NCBI RefSeq assembly: GCF_001592305.1
Contig: NZ_BCWR01000008.1
Coordinates: 124,001 to 188,000 of the forward strand
Direction: 5' to 3'
DNA: 64,000 bases
DNA from: Hydrogenophaga taeniospiralis CCUG 15921
GTDB taxonomy: Bacteria; Pseudomonadota; Gammaproteobacteria; Burkholderiales; Burkholderiaceae_C
Part shown: piece after piece, positions 24,588 to 34,159 of the stretch
Layout of the letters: each line of letters begins with the position of its first letter
Position numbering within the stretch: the stretch's first letter is position 1
The notes under the pieces: model-generated
Seen by the model: the letters and a program-made list of their open reading frames with translations, nothing else
The model's database searches: none
Told to the model about the DNA's origin: nothing
Translations under genes and position numbers: made by a program

Positions 24588-25712
24588 CTAGCGCAGCAGG
24601 CGGCCGTCGCGTGCGCGCAGGCCGACCTCGACGAACTCCGAGCCGTGGTGCTGGCCGGGGCCGAAGCGCAGGCGAAAACCGCCCATGTCGAGCGCGCCCA
24701 GGGCCTCCAGGCTCTGCGCGATGCGGGCGCCGTCGGCCGACGGGCCGGCCCGGCGCAAGGCTTCGGCAAACAGGCGCAGGTTGAGGTAGGCCTCCAGGCC
24801 TTCGAAGGTGATCGCTTCGGGGCCGATGAAGGCATCGGCGTCGCGCAGGAACTCGCGCACCACCGGCAGGCGGGGCGTTTCCGGGTTGGGCACCACGCTG
24901 GTGTAGCCGACCACGCGGCCGGGAAACAGCCGCGTCATGTGGGTCAGGCCGCCCGACGACAGCGTGGCGATGGTGCCGGGCACGCCTGTGAAGAGGCTGG
25001 CGTCCAGCCGGCCCAGCGCGTCCTGGCCGTCCAGCCCAAGGTGGATGACCAGCGCCTGCTGCGCGCCGGGTGTCATATGCTGCAAGGCGCCTGCGATCGC
25101 GTCCTTGGTGGCGTCGACCGTGGCGCGTTGCAGCCGGATGCCCGATGTTTCCAGGGCCTGGGCCAGCGCCTCGCCGCGCGCCGGTTCCGCACCGTCGCTC
25201 AGCAGCAGGGCGCGTGTGATGCCGATGGACTGCAGCTGGCGCGCCAGCGCAGCCGCTTCGCGCGCGTCGTCCGGGCGCAGGCTGAACACCTGCGGGAGCG
25301 TGGGCGAGCGCAGCGCGAGCGCGCCCGACATCGGGCCGATCAGCGGCAGGCGCAGCTCGCGCGTGGCCTCGGCGGCGGCCCGGCAGGCGCTTTCGCCCAG
25401 GCAGTTGAGCACGGCCACCGCGCGGTGCTGGCTGGCCAGGGTGCGCAGGTTCGCCGCATGGCGGCCGGGGTCGCCCCCGTCGTCCAGCGTCACCAGCTCC
25501 AGCGGCCGGCCCTGCAGGCCGCCGCTGGCGTTGAACCGTTCCACATAGGCCTTGGCACCGGCCAGCACCCGGTTGGCCACCGGAAAGCCACTGCCCGTGA
25601 GCGGCAGCGACTGGCCGATGACGACGGGCTCGGCCGGCATCGCCAGACCGGCCTGGCCGGCCAGCGCCAGCGCGATCAACCAACGAAGCAGGTGGCGCAT
25701 GGGTATGGGCAT
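24588..25712 (-). CDS. branched-chain-type ABC transporter substrate-binding protein
   Basis: 374 residues (ATG 25712, with a second Met at 25700). Signal peptide RHLLRWLIALALAGQAGLAMPAE, then the type I periplasmic-binding fold of the LivJ family ([32 protein letters not shown]). Permease genes are not adjacent; the Liv-type permeases and ATPases are encoded about 9 kb upstream in the same direction, with their own binding protein. This could be a second specificity subunit for them or a sensor-type orphan. Confidence 0.8.
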   Translation of the reverse strand: MPIPMRHLLRWLIALALAGQAGLAMPAEPVVIGQSLPLTGSGFPVANRVLAGAKAYVERFNASGGLQGRPLELVTLDDGGDPGRHAANLRTLASQHRAVAVLNCLGESACRAAAEATRELRLPLIGPMSGALALRSPTLPQVFSLRPDDAREAAALARQLQSIGITRALLLSDGAEPARGEALAQALETSGIRLQRATVDATKDAIAGALQHMTPGAQQALVIHLGLDGQDALGRLDASLFTGVPGTIATLSSGGLTHMTRLFPGRVVGYTSVVPNPETPRLPVVREFLRDADAFIGPEAITFEGLEAYLNLRLFAEALRRAGPSADGARIAQSLEALGALDMGGFRLRFGPGQHHGSEFVEVGLRARDGRLLR

Positions 25713-25766
25713 GGGGGCGTGTGCTGTGTGGTCAGGCCGTGGACTGCGGACGACCGCGACGGGTCT

Positions 25767-26603
25767 TCAAACGCATGCGCTCACAAAGCCGTTCAGCGCG
25801 CGATTGAACTCGGTCGGCTTTTCCAGCTGTGGGGTGTGTCCGCAGTCTTCCAGCACCAGCAGACTTGAACGGGGTGTGATGGCCTGGGCCGCCACGGAGT
25901 GCTGAAGGGGCAGCACGGTGTCGTGCCTTCCGTGCACAAACAGCACCGGCACCTGCATCGCCTTCAAGATGCTGAGGGTGTGCGAAAAGGCCTTCTTGCT
26001 TTGACCACCCAGATCGGACATGGACCGCAGCGTGGCCAGGAAGGCCTTGCCGCCTTCGGGTTTGTGAACGTTGCGGCTGATGGTTTCGCGGATCTGTGCG
26101 GTGGCCACCGAAGGCTTGTGAAAAATGGCCTGGATCTGACGCTCCACCCCGGCTTTGCCAGGCTTGCTCATCAGCTCGCCCAGCACCGGCAGCGTCATGA
26201 CCTTGAAGGGTGCGAACACCTCGCGCCCCAGCGAGGCCGAGTTGGCCAGGACCAGGCCGGCCACCCGGTCCGGGGCGAGACCCGCCATGCGCACCGAGAC
26301 CGCTGCGCCGAGCGAGTTGCCCGCGAGCACCAGGCGCTGGATGCCCAGGGCGTCCAGGAACTGCCACGCAAACCGGGCGAATTTGTCGGCGTCGTAGGGC
26401 TGCTCGCCCATGCCGGACAGGCCGTGACCCGGCATGTCCCAGGCGATCAGGCGGTGCGCCTGAAGGTCTTCGCTGAACTGCGAATCCCACAGTTCCAGTG
26501 AGCCCCCAATGCCGTGGGACAGCAGGATGGGCATGCCCGGGCCACCGCTGTCGCGGTAGCGGATCGGCACACCCTGGACGTTGATGTGAGCTTCATGGGT
26601 CAT
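25767..26603 (-). CDS. alpha/beta hydrolase
   Basis: 278 residues from ATG 26603. Motifs: LLSHGIGGSLELWD (oxyanion region), nucleophile Ser in LAGNSLGAAVS, Asp in FVHGRHDTVLP and His in LEDCGHTPQLE. This is the MhpC/DmpD-like branch that includes C-C bond hydrolases of aromatic meta-cleavage and simple esterases. No ring-cleavage dioxygenase is nearby, so an ester or lactone substrate is just as likely. It lies 34 bp after the RND exporter gene. Confidence 0.82.
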   Translation of the reverse strand: MTHEAHINVQGVPIRYRDSGGPGMPILLSHGIGGSLELWDSQFSEDLQAHRLIAWDMPGHGLSGMGEQPYDADKFARFAWQFLDALGIQRLVLAGNSLGAAVSVRMAGLAPDRVAGLVLANSASLGREVFAPFKVMTLPVLGELMSKPGKAGVERQIQAIFHKPSVATAQIRETISRNVHKPEGGKAFLATLRSMSDLGGQSKKAFSHTLSILKAMQVPVLFVHGRHDTVLPLQHSVAAQAITPRSSLLVLEDCGHTPQLEKPTEFNRALNGFVSACV

Positions 26604-26637
26604 GGGATGGACTTTCAAAGTGGGGGGACCAACCTGA

Positions 26638-29082
26638 TCAGGCGCTTTGGACGGACGTCGTGCGGTCGGCAGTGGGAGTGGCGGTGGGGGCGTTCTCGAT
26701 TGGGACGGTGCGGGCGCTGGGCAACAGGAAGTGCGCGAGCGCGGGCAGCAGCACCAGCGCACCCACCATGTTCCAGACGAACATGAAGGCCAGCAGGATG
26801 CCCATGTCGGCCTGGAACTTGATGGGCGAAAACGCCCAGGTGCCCACGGCCAGCGCCAGCGTCACGCCGGTGAGCATCACCACGCGGCCGGTGAACTGCA
26901 GCGCGTGCGCATAGGCTTCGGCCAGGCTGTCTCCGGCGCGCAGCCGGGCGAGCGTGACGCTGAGCACGTAGAGCGCGTAGTCCACACCGATGCCCACGCC
27001 CAGCGCGATCACCGGCAGCGTGGCCACCTTCACGCCCATGCCCAGGCCCACCATCAGCGCTTCGCACAGGATGGAGGTGAGCATCAGCGGCAGCACTGCC
27101 ACGATCACCGCGCGCCAGGAGCGGAAGGTGATCCAGCACAGGATCACCACGGCGGCGTAGACCCACAGCAGCATCTCGCGCATGGCCTGGCGCACCACGA
27201 TGTTGGTGGCCGCGTCGATGCCGGCGCTGCCCGCGGCGAGCTTGAAGCTCAGCTCGGGCGAGTCGTTGTCGGCCTTGAAGCGTTCCACCTCGGCCACCAC
27301 GCGCTCCAGCGTCTCGGCCTTGTGGTCTTTCAGGTAGACGTAGAGCGCCAGGAACGAACAGCTCTGGTTGAACAGCTCACGCGGCGCGCGGGTCTGCACA
27401 CCACCCAGGGCGCTTTCGTTGGGCAGCAGCTCGAACCACTTCAGGTGCCCTTCGTTGTAGCCCACCATGGCCAGCTTGGACAGCGCGGCCATGGAGTTGG
27501 TGGACTCCACCCCGGGCAGTTGCTCCAGCTGCCAGGCCAGCGCGTCCAGCGTGGACAGCGAGCCGTAGCTGGTGCAGCGGTCGGGCGGTGTGGTGGCCAT
27601 CACGGTCAGGATGTCGGTGCTGGCCGCGTAGTGCGAGATCAGGTAGGCGTTGTCCTGGTTGTAGCGCGAGTCCGGGCGCAGCTCGGGCGCGCCCGGGTCG
27701 AGGTCGCCGATGGACAGGTGCAGGCTTACCGCGAAGCCGGCCACGGCCAGCAGCGCGCCCGTGCCCACCGCGATGGCGGCGGCTGGCCGCTGGGTGAAGC
27801 GCGTCAGGCCCGACCACAGCCACGAGCGCTGCAGGGCCTGCGCCGAGTCCGCGCGCAGGCTGCGCTCGGCCGCCTTGGGGCTCACGCCCACGTAGGACAG
27901 CAGGATGGGCAGCAGCAGCAGGTTGGTCACGATCAGCATGGCCACGCCGATGCTGGCGATCAGCGCCAGGTCCTGGATCACCTTGATCTGGATGATGAAC
28001 AGCACCGCGAAGCCCACGGCGTCGCACAGCAGCGCGGTGGCGCCGGCCACGATCAGGCGGCGGAAGGTGTAGCGCGCGGCCACCACGCGGTGCGTGCCGC
28101 GCCCGATGTCCTGCATGATGCCGTTCATCTTCTGCGCGCCGTGGCTCATGCCGATGGCGAACACGAGGAAGGGCACCAGCACCGAATACGGGTCGAGTTC
28201 GAAGCCCAGCAGTGCCAAGGTGCCGAACTGCCAGACCACCGCCACCAGCGAACACGCGACCACCAGCGCCGTGCTGCGCTTGCAGTGCGTGTAGCCGTAG
28301 AGCAGGGCCGTGGTGATGGCCAGCGCCAGTAGGAAGAACAGCAGCACCTGGTGCAGGCCTTCGATGAGGTCGCCCACCACCTTGGCAAAACCGGTCACGC
28401 GGATCTGCAGCGTGTCGCTGTCGTAGCGCGCGCGCAGCGCCTCGATCTGGCGCGAGAGGTCGCCGTAGTCCAGCGCCTGGCCGGTCTCGGGGTGGCGGTC
28501 CAGCAGCGGCACGAAGACGATGCTGGACTTGAAGTCGCCCGCCACCAGCTGGCCGATCTCGCCCGAGCGCTCCACGTTGGCGCGCAGTTCGGCCAGGCTT
28601 TGCGGCGAGCCGTCGAAGGCATCGGGGATCACCGGCCCGCCGTCCAGGCCCTCTTCGGTCACGGCCACCCAGCGGGTGTTGGAGGTCCAGAGCGACTTCA
28701 TGAATGGGCGGTCCACCCCGGGCAGCAGGAAGATCTCGTCGTTGATCTTCTGCAGCGTCTCCAGGTACTGCTGGTCGAAGATCGTGCCCTGCTTGGCCTG
28801 CACCACCAGGCGCAGCGCGTTGGTCTGGCCGCCCAGGTCGGCCTTGTGCGCCAGGTAGTTGGCGATGTAGGGGTGGCCGGTGGGGATGGTCTTCTCGAAG
28901 CTGGCGTTGAGCTGCAGCCGCGTGGCCTGCCAGCCCAGCACCAGGGTGAGCAGCAGGCTCAGCAGCAGCACCCAGGGCCGGTGGTTGAAGAAGGCGCGTT
29001 CGATGACCGAGCCCGAGGCCGGGTCAAAGTCCTCCAGCCGCGTGACGACGGGCTGGGCGTCGAGGGGGGAATCGTGGTTCAT
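26638..29082 (-). CDS. RND-superfamily (MMPL-type) hydrophobic-compound exporter
   Basis: 814 residues from ATG 29082. Two halves, each with one helix followed by a large periplasmic loop and then a cluster of about five helices; the sterol-sensing-like segments include VPFLVFAIGMSHGAQKMNG and VALGVGIGVDYALYVLSVTLA. This is the RND subgroup that travels with YCF48-like, DUF1329 and DUF1302 proteins in proteobacteria, often near genes for hydrophobic or aromatic compounds. It probably moves a hydrophobic substrate or intermediate between inner and outer membrane. Substrate unknown. Confidence 0.85.
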   Translation of the reverse strand: MNHDSPLDAQPVVTRLEDFDPASGSVIERAFFNHRPWVLLLSLLLTLVLGWQATRLQLNASFEKTIPTGHPYIANYLAHKADLGGQTNALRLVVQAKQGTIFDQQYLETLQKINDEIFLLPGVDRPFMKSLWTSNTRWVAVTEEGLDGGPVIPDAFDGSPQSLAELRANVERSGEIGQLVAGDFKSSIVFVPLLDRHPETGQALDYGDLSRQIEALRARYDSDTLQIRVTGFAKVVGDLIEGLHQVLLFFLLALAITTALLYGYTHCKRSTALVVACSLVAVVWQFGTLALLGFELDPYSVLVPFLVFAIGMSHGAQKMNGIMQDIGRGTHRVVAARYTFRRLIVAGATALLCDAVGFAVLFIIQIKVIQDLALIASIGVAMLIVTNLLLLPILLSYVGVSPKAAERSLRADSAQALQRSWLWSGLTRFTQRPAAAIAVGTGALLAVAGFAVSLHLSIGDLDPGAPELRPDSRYNQDNAYLISHYAASTDILTVMATTPPDRCTSYGSLSTLDALAWQLEQLPGVESTNSMAALSKLAMVGYNEGHLKWFELLPNESALGGVQTRAPRELFNQSCSFLALYVYLKDHKAETLERVVAEVERFKADNDSPELSFKLAAGSAGIDAATNIVVRQAMREMLLWVYAAVVILCWITFRSWRAVIVAVLPLMLTSILCEALMVGLGMGVKVATLPVIALGVGIGVDYALYVLSVTLARLRAGDSLAEAYAHALQFTGRVVMLTGVTLALAVGTWAFSPIKFQADMGILLAFMFVWNMVGALVLLPALAHFLLPSARTVPIENAPTATPTADRTTSVQSA

Positions 29083-29092
29083 GGGAACGGGT

Positions 29093-30178
29093 TCACTCGA
29101 TGGGCAATGAAGCCAGGCGGCGCATGCCACGCAGGCTGGCCAGGACCAGGGCGCCGTCGGCGGCCAGGGCGGCGCCGGCGATGGGCACGGCTTCGCGCAC
29201 CGGCAGGCGGCGCAGGGTGGCGGCGTCGGGTGGGGCGATCAGCACCTCGCCGACCTGGCTGACCAGCACGAAGCCGCCGTTGGGCAATACGGCGCTGGCG
29301 CCCAGCGTGGCCGCGGTCTGGCTCTCCAGCCGCTCCCACCGCGCCGCGTCGGGGCCGGCGCGGTAGGCCGAACCGCGCAGCCCGTGGGCGACCAGCTGGC
29401 CGCCGGGGGTCTGCAGCAGGCCGAGGAAGCTGCCGTTGTAGGGCGAGCTCAGGGCCGAGAAGCTGGCGCCGCCATCCACCGAGCGCATCAGCAGGCCCTG
29501 CTCGCCGGCCACGACCAGTTGGTCAGCCGTGGCCCGCAGGCCATAGAGGTGCAGGCCCTGCGGGTTGGCCGCGCGCGCCGGGAGCGGCTGCCAGGTCTGG
29601 CCGCCGTCGGCCGTGGCGAACAGCAGGCCGTAGGCACCCGCGGCAAAGCCGCGCCGTGTGTCGACGAAGCTCAGGTCGAAGAAGGGCTTGTCCGGGCCTT
29701 CGTTCACCAGGGCCTGCGCGTCGGCCAGGGCCTCGGCGTCGCCCGAGGCGCGCGCCGCCTCGGCCATGCGCGCGGCGGCGGCGATGCCGTCGAACTGCTT
29801 GCGCCAGGTCTGGCCACCGTCGTCGCTGTGCAGGATGGTGCCCAGATGCCCGGCGGCCCAGCCGTGGCGCGCGTCGGCGAAGGTGACGCAGGTCAGCGTC
29901 ACCTGCACCGGCGTCGGCGCCTGCTGCCAGTGCTGGCCGTGGTCGTCCGACAGCAGCACCGTGCCGCGCTCGCCCACGGCCACCAGCCGGCTGCCGGCCC
30001 GGGTCACCGCGAGCATCGCAGCCCCCAGGGCCTTGGGGCTCATCAGGGCCGGGCGCGAGAGCACGGCGGGGACCGCAGCGGTCTGCGCCGCACGGGCGCC
30101 AGCGGGCAACAGGCCCGCCACGGCCCAGCCCGCCAGCCCAGCGAGGGCGCGGCGGCGCGCCACGCCGACCGGGGCCAC
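29093..30178 (-). CDS. YCF48-like/BNR-repeat beta-propeller protein
   Basis: 361 residues if started at GTG 30178. Repeats with SDDHGQHW, SDDGGQTW, TADGGQTW and SVDGGASF are the Asp-box/BNR signature of YCF48-type propellers, after a twin-arginine-like or Sec leader (RRRALAGLAGWAVAGL). The frame stays open up to an ATG at 30256 overlapping the DUF1329 stop (TAATG), but that extra stretch is repeat copy 2, which is non-coding at its three other sites, so I prefer the shorter start. It lies 10 bp before the RND exporter and probably assembles with it in the periplasm. Confidence 0.75.
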   Translation of the reverse strand: MAPVGVARRRALAGLAGWAVAGLLPAGARAAQTAAVPAVLSRPALMSPKALGAAMLAVTRAGSRLVAVGERGTVLLSDDHGQHWQQAPTPVQVTLTCVTFADARHGWAAGHLGTILHSDDGGQTWRKQFDGIAAAARMAEAARASGDAEALADAQALVNEGPDKPFFDLSFVDTRRGFAAGAYGLLFATADGGQTWQPLPARAANPQGLHLYGLRATADQLVVAGEQGLLMRSVDGGASFSALSSPYNGSFLGLLQTPGGQLVAHGLRGSAYRAGPDAARWERLESQTAATLGASAVLPNGGFVLVSQVGEVLIAPPDAATLRRLPVREAVPIAGAALAADGALVLASLRGMRRLASLPIE

Positions 30179-30180
30179 CG

Positions 30181-30253
30181 CGGAACCGGCTTCGCCGGGC
30201 CGCAGGTGGCGCCCCCCTGGGGGGGAGGCGCCGAAGGCGCTTCGGGGGGGGGC
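30181..30253 (-). repeat. stop-codon-abutting multi-hairpin element, copy 2
   Basis: Starts directly after the DUF1329 stop in gene direction: C-run, GAAGCGCCTTCGGCGCC stem, CCCCCC-A-GGGGGG stem, CGCCACCTGCGG, then CCGGCGAAGCCGG. Same order and orientation as the copies at 17579-17681, 37706-37774 and 60341-60466. Here it overlaps a possible upstream start of the YCF48-like gene. Confidence 0.75.
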
Positions 30254-30255
30254 CA

Positions 30256-31614
30256 TTACCTGCCGCCCTCGTTGGCCAGCGACGCGGGGCTGAACACCGA
30301 GCGCGACAGCGGCGGCGTGACCTCGTACTGCTTGGGCAACTCGTTGGAGGCCATGTTCAGGTAGTAGGCGCCGGTCTGCATGTCATAGCCGCCCCACATC
30401 ACGAAGCTGGTCACGGCCGGGATGTCGGGCGCGGTCAGCATCAGCGAGTAGTTGGTGCGCCAGAGCTGGCCCTTGGCGTCCCAGCCGTCGAACAGCACGA
30501 TCTGCCACGTGTCTTCATCGATGTAGTACTTGCGCTTGGGCACCACGTGGCGCTTGCCCGCGCCCAGCGTGGCCTCGACCACCCACACCCGGTGCAGCTC
30601 CCAGCGCACCTGGTCCGGGTTGAGCGTGCCCGGGGTCACCAGGTCGTCCACCTTGGCGGCGGCGGCGCGGTTGTTGTTGTAGGGGATGTAGATCTCCTTC
30701 TTACCGATCAGCTTCAGGTCGTGCTTGTCGATCGGGCCGAACAGGTTGAAGGCTTCGTCGAACAGGCCGATGCCCGAGGTCACGGAGTCGGGCGTGTCGT
30801 AGGCCACCGAAGGGGCCTTGCGCACGCGGCGTTGTCCCACGAGGTACTGCCACAGGCCGCGCGGCGCCGAGGCGTTGACGCCGTCGTGCGCCAGGATCGC
30901 TTCGCCGGCCTTGGAGCCCGGGGCGTTGGCCACGAACTTGCCGAAACTGTAGAAGCCGTCGAACTTGTCCAGGCTGCCGGTCTTGTCGTAGAAGGCTTGG
31001 CTGATGGTCTGCACCCCGCCCGAGGCCATGTTGCGCTTGCCATCGGCCGTGACCACCCAGACCCGCACCGGCATGGTGTAGTTGCCGCCGCGCCAGGCCA
31101 GGCGGTGGTTCCAGATGGCTTCATAGCCGTCCTTCGGAATGGGGAACGGAATGCCACCGTAGGCGCCTTCCACACCGTGGCCTTCTTCCACCGTCTTGGC
31201 GCGGGTCGCGTTCTGGAAGGTGTTGTCGTACACGAACTGCGGCATGGCGGCGCTGCGGCGCGTGGGGTAGACGTCGATGCGGAAGTCCGGGTGCTTCTTC
31301 ATCAGCGCCTGCACACCGTCGGTGAGCTTGTCGGCGTGTTCGGCCATGTTCTTCGCGCTGATCGACAGCAGGGGCTTGTCGGCGGCGAAGGGGTCGGGGC
31401 GCGCGTCGCCGTTGCGGTAGGCCGCGGGGGCCTTGCTCAGGCCGCCGTCCCAGGCGGGAATGGTGCCGGCCTTGTTGCCGGCTTTTTCCGCGCCCACGGG
31501 GGTCAGCGTGGACTTGAGTTTGGCGGCCTCGTCGGCCGTCACGGCGGCCTGCAGCGGGAGGGCGGTGGCCAGCAGCGCGGCCAGCAGCCAGTGGGGTTTT
31601 GCGTTGTGCTTCAT
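30256..31614 (-). CDS. DUF1329 outer-membrane-lipoprotein-sorting-like protein
   Basis: 452 residues from ATG 31614. Signal peptide HWLLAALLATALPLQAAV, then the DUF1329 family body (LTPVGAEKAGNKAGTIPAWDGGL, YPTRRSAAMPQFVYDNT, RVWVVEATLGAGKRHVVPKRKYYIDEDTW). The fold is related to LolA/LolB-type lipid carriers. It is always found beside DUF1302 and an RND exporter, and a role in shuttling a hydrophobic molecule across the periplasm is the usual inference. 19 bp separate it from the DUF1302 gene. Confidence 0.88.
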   Translation of the reverse strand: MKHNAKPHWLLAALLATALPLQAAVTADEAAKLKSTLTPVGAEKAGNKAGTIPAWDGGLSKAPAAYRNGDARPDPFAADKPLLSISAKNMAEHADKLTDGVQALMKKHPDFRIDVYPTRRSAAMPQFVYDNTFQNATRAKTVEEGHGVEGAYGGIPFPIPKDGYEAIWNHRLAWRGGNYTMPVRVWVVTADGKRNMASGGVQTISQAFYDKTGSLDKFDGFYSFGKFVANAPGSKAGEAILAHDGVNASAPRGLWQYLVGQRRVRKAPSVAYDTPDSVTSGIGLFDEAFNLFGPIDKHDLKLIGKKEIYIPYNNNRAAAAKVDDLVTPGTLNPDQVRWELHRVWVVEATLGAGKRHVVPKRKYYIDEDTWQIVLFDGWDAKGQLWRTNYSLMLTAPDIPAVTSFVMWGGYDMQTGAYYLNMASNELPKQYEVTPPLSRSVFSPASLANEGGR

Positions 31615-31633
31615 GGTGTTTCTCGGGTGGGGG

Positions 31634-33322
31634 TCAGAAGGTGCGGGAGACGTTGAAGGACAGGTAGTTGCGGTCCTTCTGGGTCTGGCCATAGGACAAC
31701 ATGCGCGTGGGGGTGCGCGGGTCGGCCACGGTGAAGGTGTTTTCCTTGCCGAAGAAGGCCGTGTAGTTCAGACCGATGTTCCAGGCGTTCTGGTACTTGG
31801 CCTTGATGCCCACGCTGACGTCGCCCGCCTTGCTGGCGCCGCCGGCGAAGTTGAAGATGGCCGAGGAACGGCCGCCGAAGTTGTAGCCCAGGCCGATCGG
31901 GATCGACAGGTCCAGACCCGGCAGCACCTGGAAGTACTGCGGCTCGAAGATCATGCGAAACGCCATGGCGCTGCGGGTGGTGTTGGGGTCGAGCCCGCCA
32001 AAGCCCACGGTGCCGGGGTTCTTGTCCACGCTCATGAGGCGGTTCCAGGCCAGTTCGGCCACCAGCGCGCCGCCGTCCCACAGGCCGGACTTGTTGAGCA
32101 CGTAGATGCCCGAGAGGTTCAGGTGCGCGGTCTTGCCGGTGGCGTAGCAGGGGTTGCCGGCGGAGCCGTCGCAGTTCACCGGCGGCATGAAGGGCGCGCC
32201 CCCGAGCACGGCGGGGTCGTTGGCCAGCGGCGCATCGGTGCGCACCGAGCCTTCGAGCGCCCAGTTGAGCTGGCCGATGGAGGACGTGACGCTGGCGCCC
32301 ACGGTCTTGATGCCGGTGGCATAGACCTTGTGCACGTTGCCGTTGATCAGATCGAACACCGGCACGGCGGGCGTCTTCTCGTGGTAGCGCGCGGCGTAGA
32401 AGCCGAACTCGTAGTCGCTGCCCGAGGGGGACCAGCGCAACTGCCCGCCGAACTGTCCGCTGTCGGGCGGGAGCTGGTCCTTGCTGTTGTCGGTCACCAG
32501 CACCGGCGGCAGCGGCGGGCCGAAGAACACCTGGCCACCCCCGATGTAGTCCTGGTTCGAGAAGTAGCTGCCCACGCCCGGGATCTTGCTGGGGCGCCAC
32601 TTGAGCTGGTAGTAGCCGCCCAGCGTCACGCCTTCGGCCACCTCCAGGCTACCCGAAACCTGCTCCACCGGCAGCAGCACTTCCTTGAACTGCCAGTTGG
32701 GCACCGAGACGATCTTGGCCACGTCCACCGGGCCCTGGGCATTGGCGATGCCGTTCTGGCCGAAGAACAGGCTCTCGCCGTATTGCAGCGCGTGTTTGCC
32801 GACGCGGATGGAGCCGGGCATGTCGCCCACCGAGCCCTTGGCGTAGACGAAGGCGTCGAGCACCTCGCCGCCGCGGCCGTGCTGGCTGCGCGTGGCCGGG
32901 ATGAAGGCGTTGGCCGGCTGGCCCGGCTGGTTGCTCACGCCCATGGTGCCGGGGTTGTCGTTGCGGCCCAGGTACTTCGAGTCGTACCAGGCCGCGTGGC
33001 TGAAGCGCAGGCCCCAGTTGCCGCGGCTGTAGTCGAACTCGCTGAGCAGGTCCAGGCGGTTGGACACCACGCCTTTGCCGAAGTTGAGGTCACCGTCGTT
33101 CTCGTTGGTCACGCCGCCGTCGCCGATCGCGGCGGGCGAGGTCAGCAGGGCCGACGGGTCCTTGAGCCGGTAGGCCAGGCTGTATTTGGGCGTGAAGTCG
33201 AGCCGGATCTTGGTGTCCGGGTCGTCCGACGCCAGTTCCATGGCGAAGGCTGGCAGCGCGCAGGCCAGGCCGCAGGCCAGGGCCAGCGCATGGCGCCGGT
33301 GGTGGGTGAAGGTTCTTTTCAT
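31634..33322 (-). CDS. DUF1302 outer-membrane beta-barrel protein
   Basis: 562 residues with a signal peptide (HALALACGLACALPAFAM) and a beta-rich body ending in RNYLSFNVSRTF; the terminal Phe is typical of outer-membrane barrels. Motifs such as DFTPKYSLAYRLKDPS and SEFDYSRGNWGLRFS fit DUF1302. It likely forms the outer-membrane part of a transport route with the DUF1329 protein and the RND exporter. First gene of this export module, 69 bp after the SDR gene. Confidence 0.88.
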   Translation of the reverse strand: MKRTFTHHRRHALALACGLACALPAFAMELASDDPDTKIRLDFTPKYSLAYRLKDPSALLTSPAAIGDGGVTNENDGDLNFGKGVVSNRLDLLSEFDYSRGNWGLRFSHAAWYDSKYLGRNDNPGTMGVSNQPGQPANAFIPATRSQHGRGGEVLDAFVYAKGSVGDMPGSIRVGKHALQYGESLFFGQNGIANAQGPVDVAKIVSVPNWQFKEVLLPVEQVSGSLEVAEGVTLGGYYQLKWRPSKIPGVGSYFSNQDYIGGGQVFFGPPLPPVLVTDNSKDQLPPDSGQFGGQLRWSPSGSDYEFGFYAARYHEKTPAVPVFDLINGNVHKVYATGIKTVGASVTSSIGQLNWALEGSVRTDAPLANDPAVLGGAPFMPPVNCDGSAGNPCYATGKTAHLNLSGIYVLNKSGLWDGGALVAELAWNRLMSVDKNPGTVGFGGLDPNTTRSAMAFRMIFEPQYFQVLPGLDLSIPIGLGYNFGGRSSAIFNFAGGASKAGDVSVGIKAKYQNAWNIGLNYTAFFGKENTFTVADPRTPTRMLSYGQTQKDRNYLSFNVSRTF

Positions 33323-33391
33323 GCTGTCTCCTCGTTGTGGTGGGGGGGAATGGGTCGGGGGCGAGGCGTGGCCGCCCCCTGGTCTTTGGGA

Positions 33392-34159
33392 TCAGATGTA
33401 GGTGGAGGCCAGGCCGCCGTCGACCGGCAGGTTGATGCCGCTGACCCAGCGCGACGCGTCGCTGCACAGGAAGGCGATCACCGGGGCCACCTCGTCGCTG
33501 AAGGCGGGGCGCTTCATGCGGTGGGCGTCTTTCTCCACGCGTTCGTTGCCCAGCATCTGCACGAAGTCGCCCAGGATGGGCGTGAACACCGGGCCGGGCG
33601 CCACGCAGTTCATGCGCACGCCGCGCTCCAGGAACTGCTTCTGCGACTGGGTGTAGGTCCAGACGATCAGCGCTTCCTTGAAGTACTGGTAGCAGGTCTC
33701 CTGCGGCACCGGGTGTTTCGCGAGCCAGGCGGCGCCGGCCTCGAAGCTGGCGGTGGCGCCCAGTTCGCGGTGCAGCTCCAGCCGGGCCGGCCACTCCGCG
33801 CCCAGGATGGACGAGATGTTGACCACCGAACCGCCTTCGCCCATGCGTTCCACCACGCGCTGCGTGAAGTGGCGCAGGCCCAGGTAATTGACACGGCCCA
33901 CCAGCTCGGCGGGCGCCGTGCCGGGCACGCCGGCGATGTTGGCCAGCGCGTCGATGTGCGCGGGCAGCTGGGCCATGGCCGCGTCGATGGCGGCGGGGTC
34001 GCCCAGGTCGATCTTCACGAAACCGTCCAGCGTGAGCATGGGGTCGTTGCGGTCCACGCCGATCACGCGCGCGCCCTGCAGGCGGGCGAGTTTGGCGAAG
34101 TCCGAACCGATGCCCGAGCCGCAGCCCGTGACGACGATGGTTTTTCCTTGGAGGTTCAT
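33392..34159 (-). CDS. short-chain dehydrogenase, coniferyl-alcohol-dehydrogenase-like
   Basis: 255 residues from ATG 34159, which overlaps the LivM stop (ATGA). NAD-binding motif TGCGSGIG at residues 11-18, VNISSILGAEWP with the catalytic Ser, and active-site Tyr157-xxx-Lys161 in CYQYFKEALIVW. A loop of about 35 residues between Ser and Tyr, and GINLPVDGGLAST at the end, match the CalA-type coniferyl-alcohol dehydrogenases, related to 3-alpha-hydroxysteroid dehydrogenase. It would oxidise an aromatic or allylic alcohol to the aldehyde, the substrate type of the aldehyde dehydrogenase at 39113. The exact alcohol is not proven. Confidence 0.82.
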   Translation of the reverse strand: MNLQGKTIVVTGCGSGIGSDFAKLARLQGARVIGVDRNDPMLTLDGFVKIDLGDPAAIDAAMAQLPAHIDALANIAGVPGTAPAELVGRVNYLGLRHFTQRVVERMGEGGSVVNISSILGAEWPARLELHRELGATASFEAGAAWLAKHPVPQETCYQYFKEALIVWTYTQSQKQFLERGVRMNCVAPGPVFTPILGDFVQMLGNERVEKDAHRMKRPAFSDEVAPVIAFLCSDASRWVSGINLPVDGGLASTYI

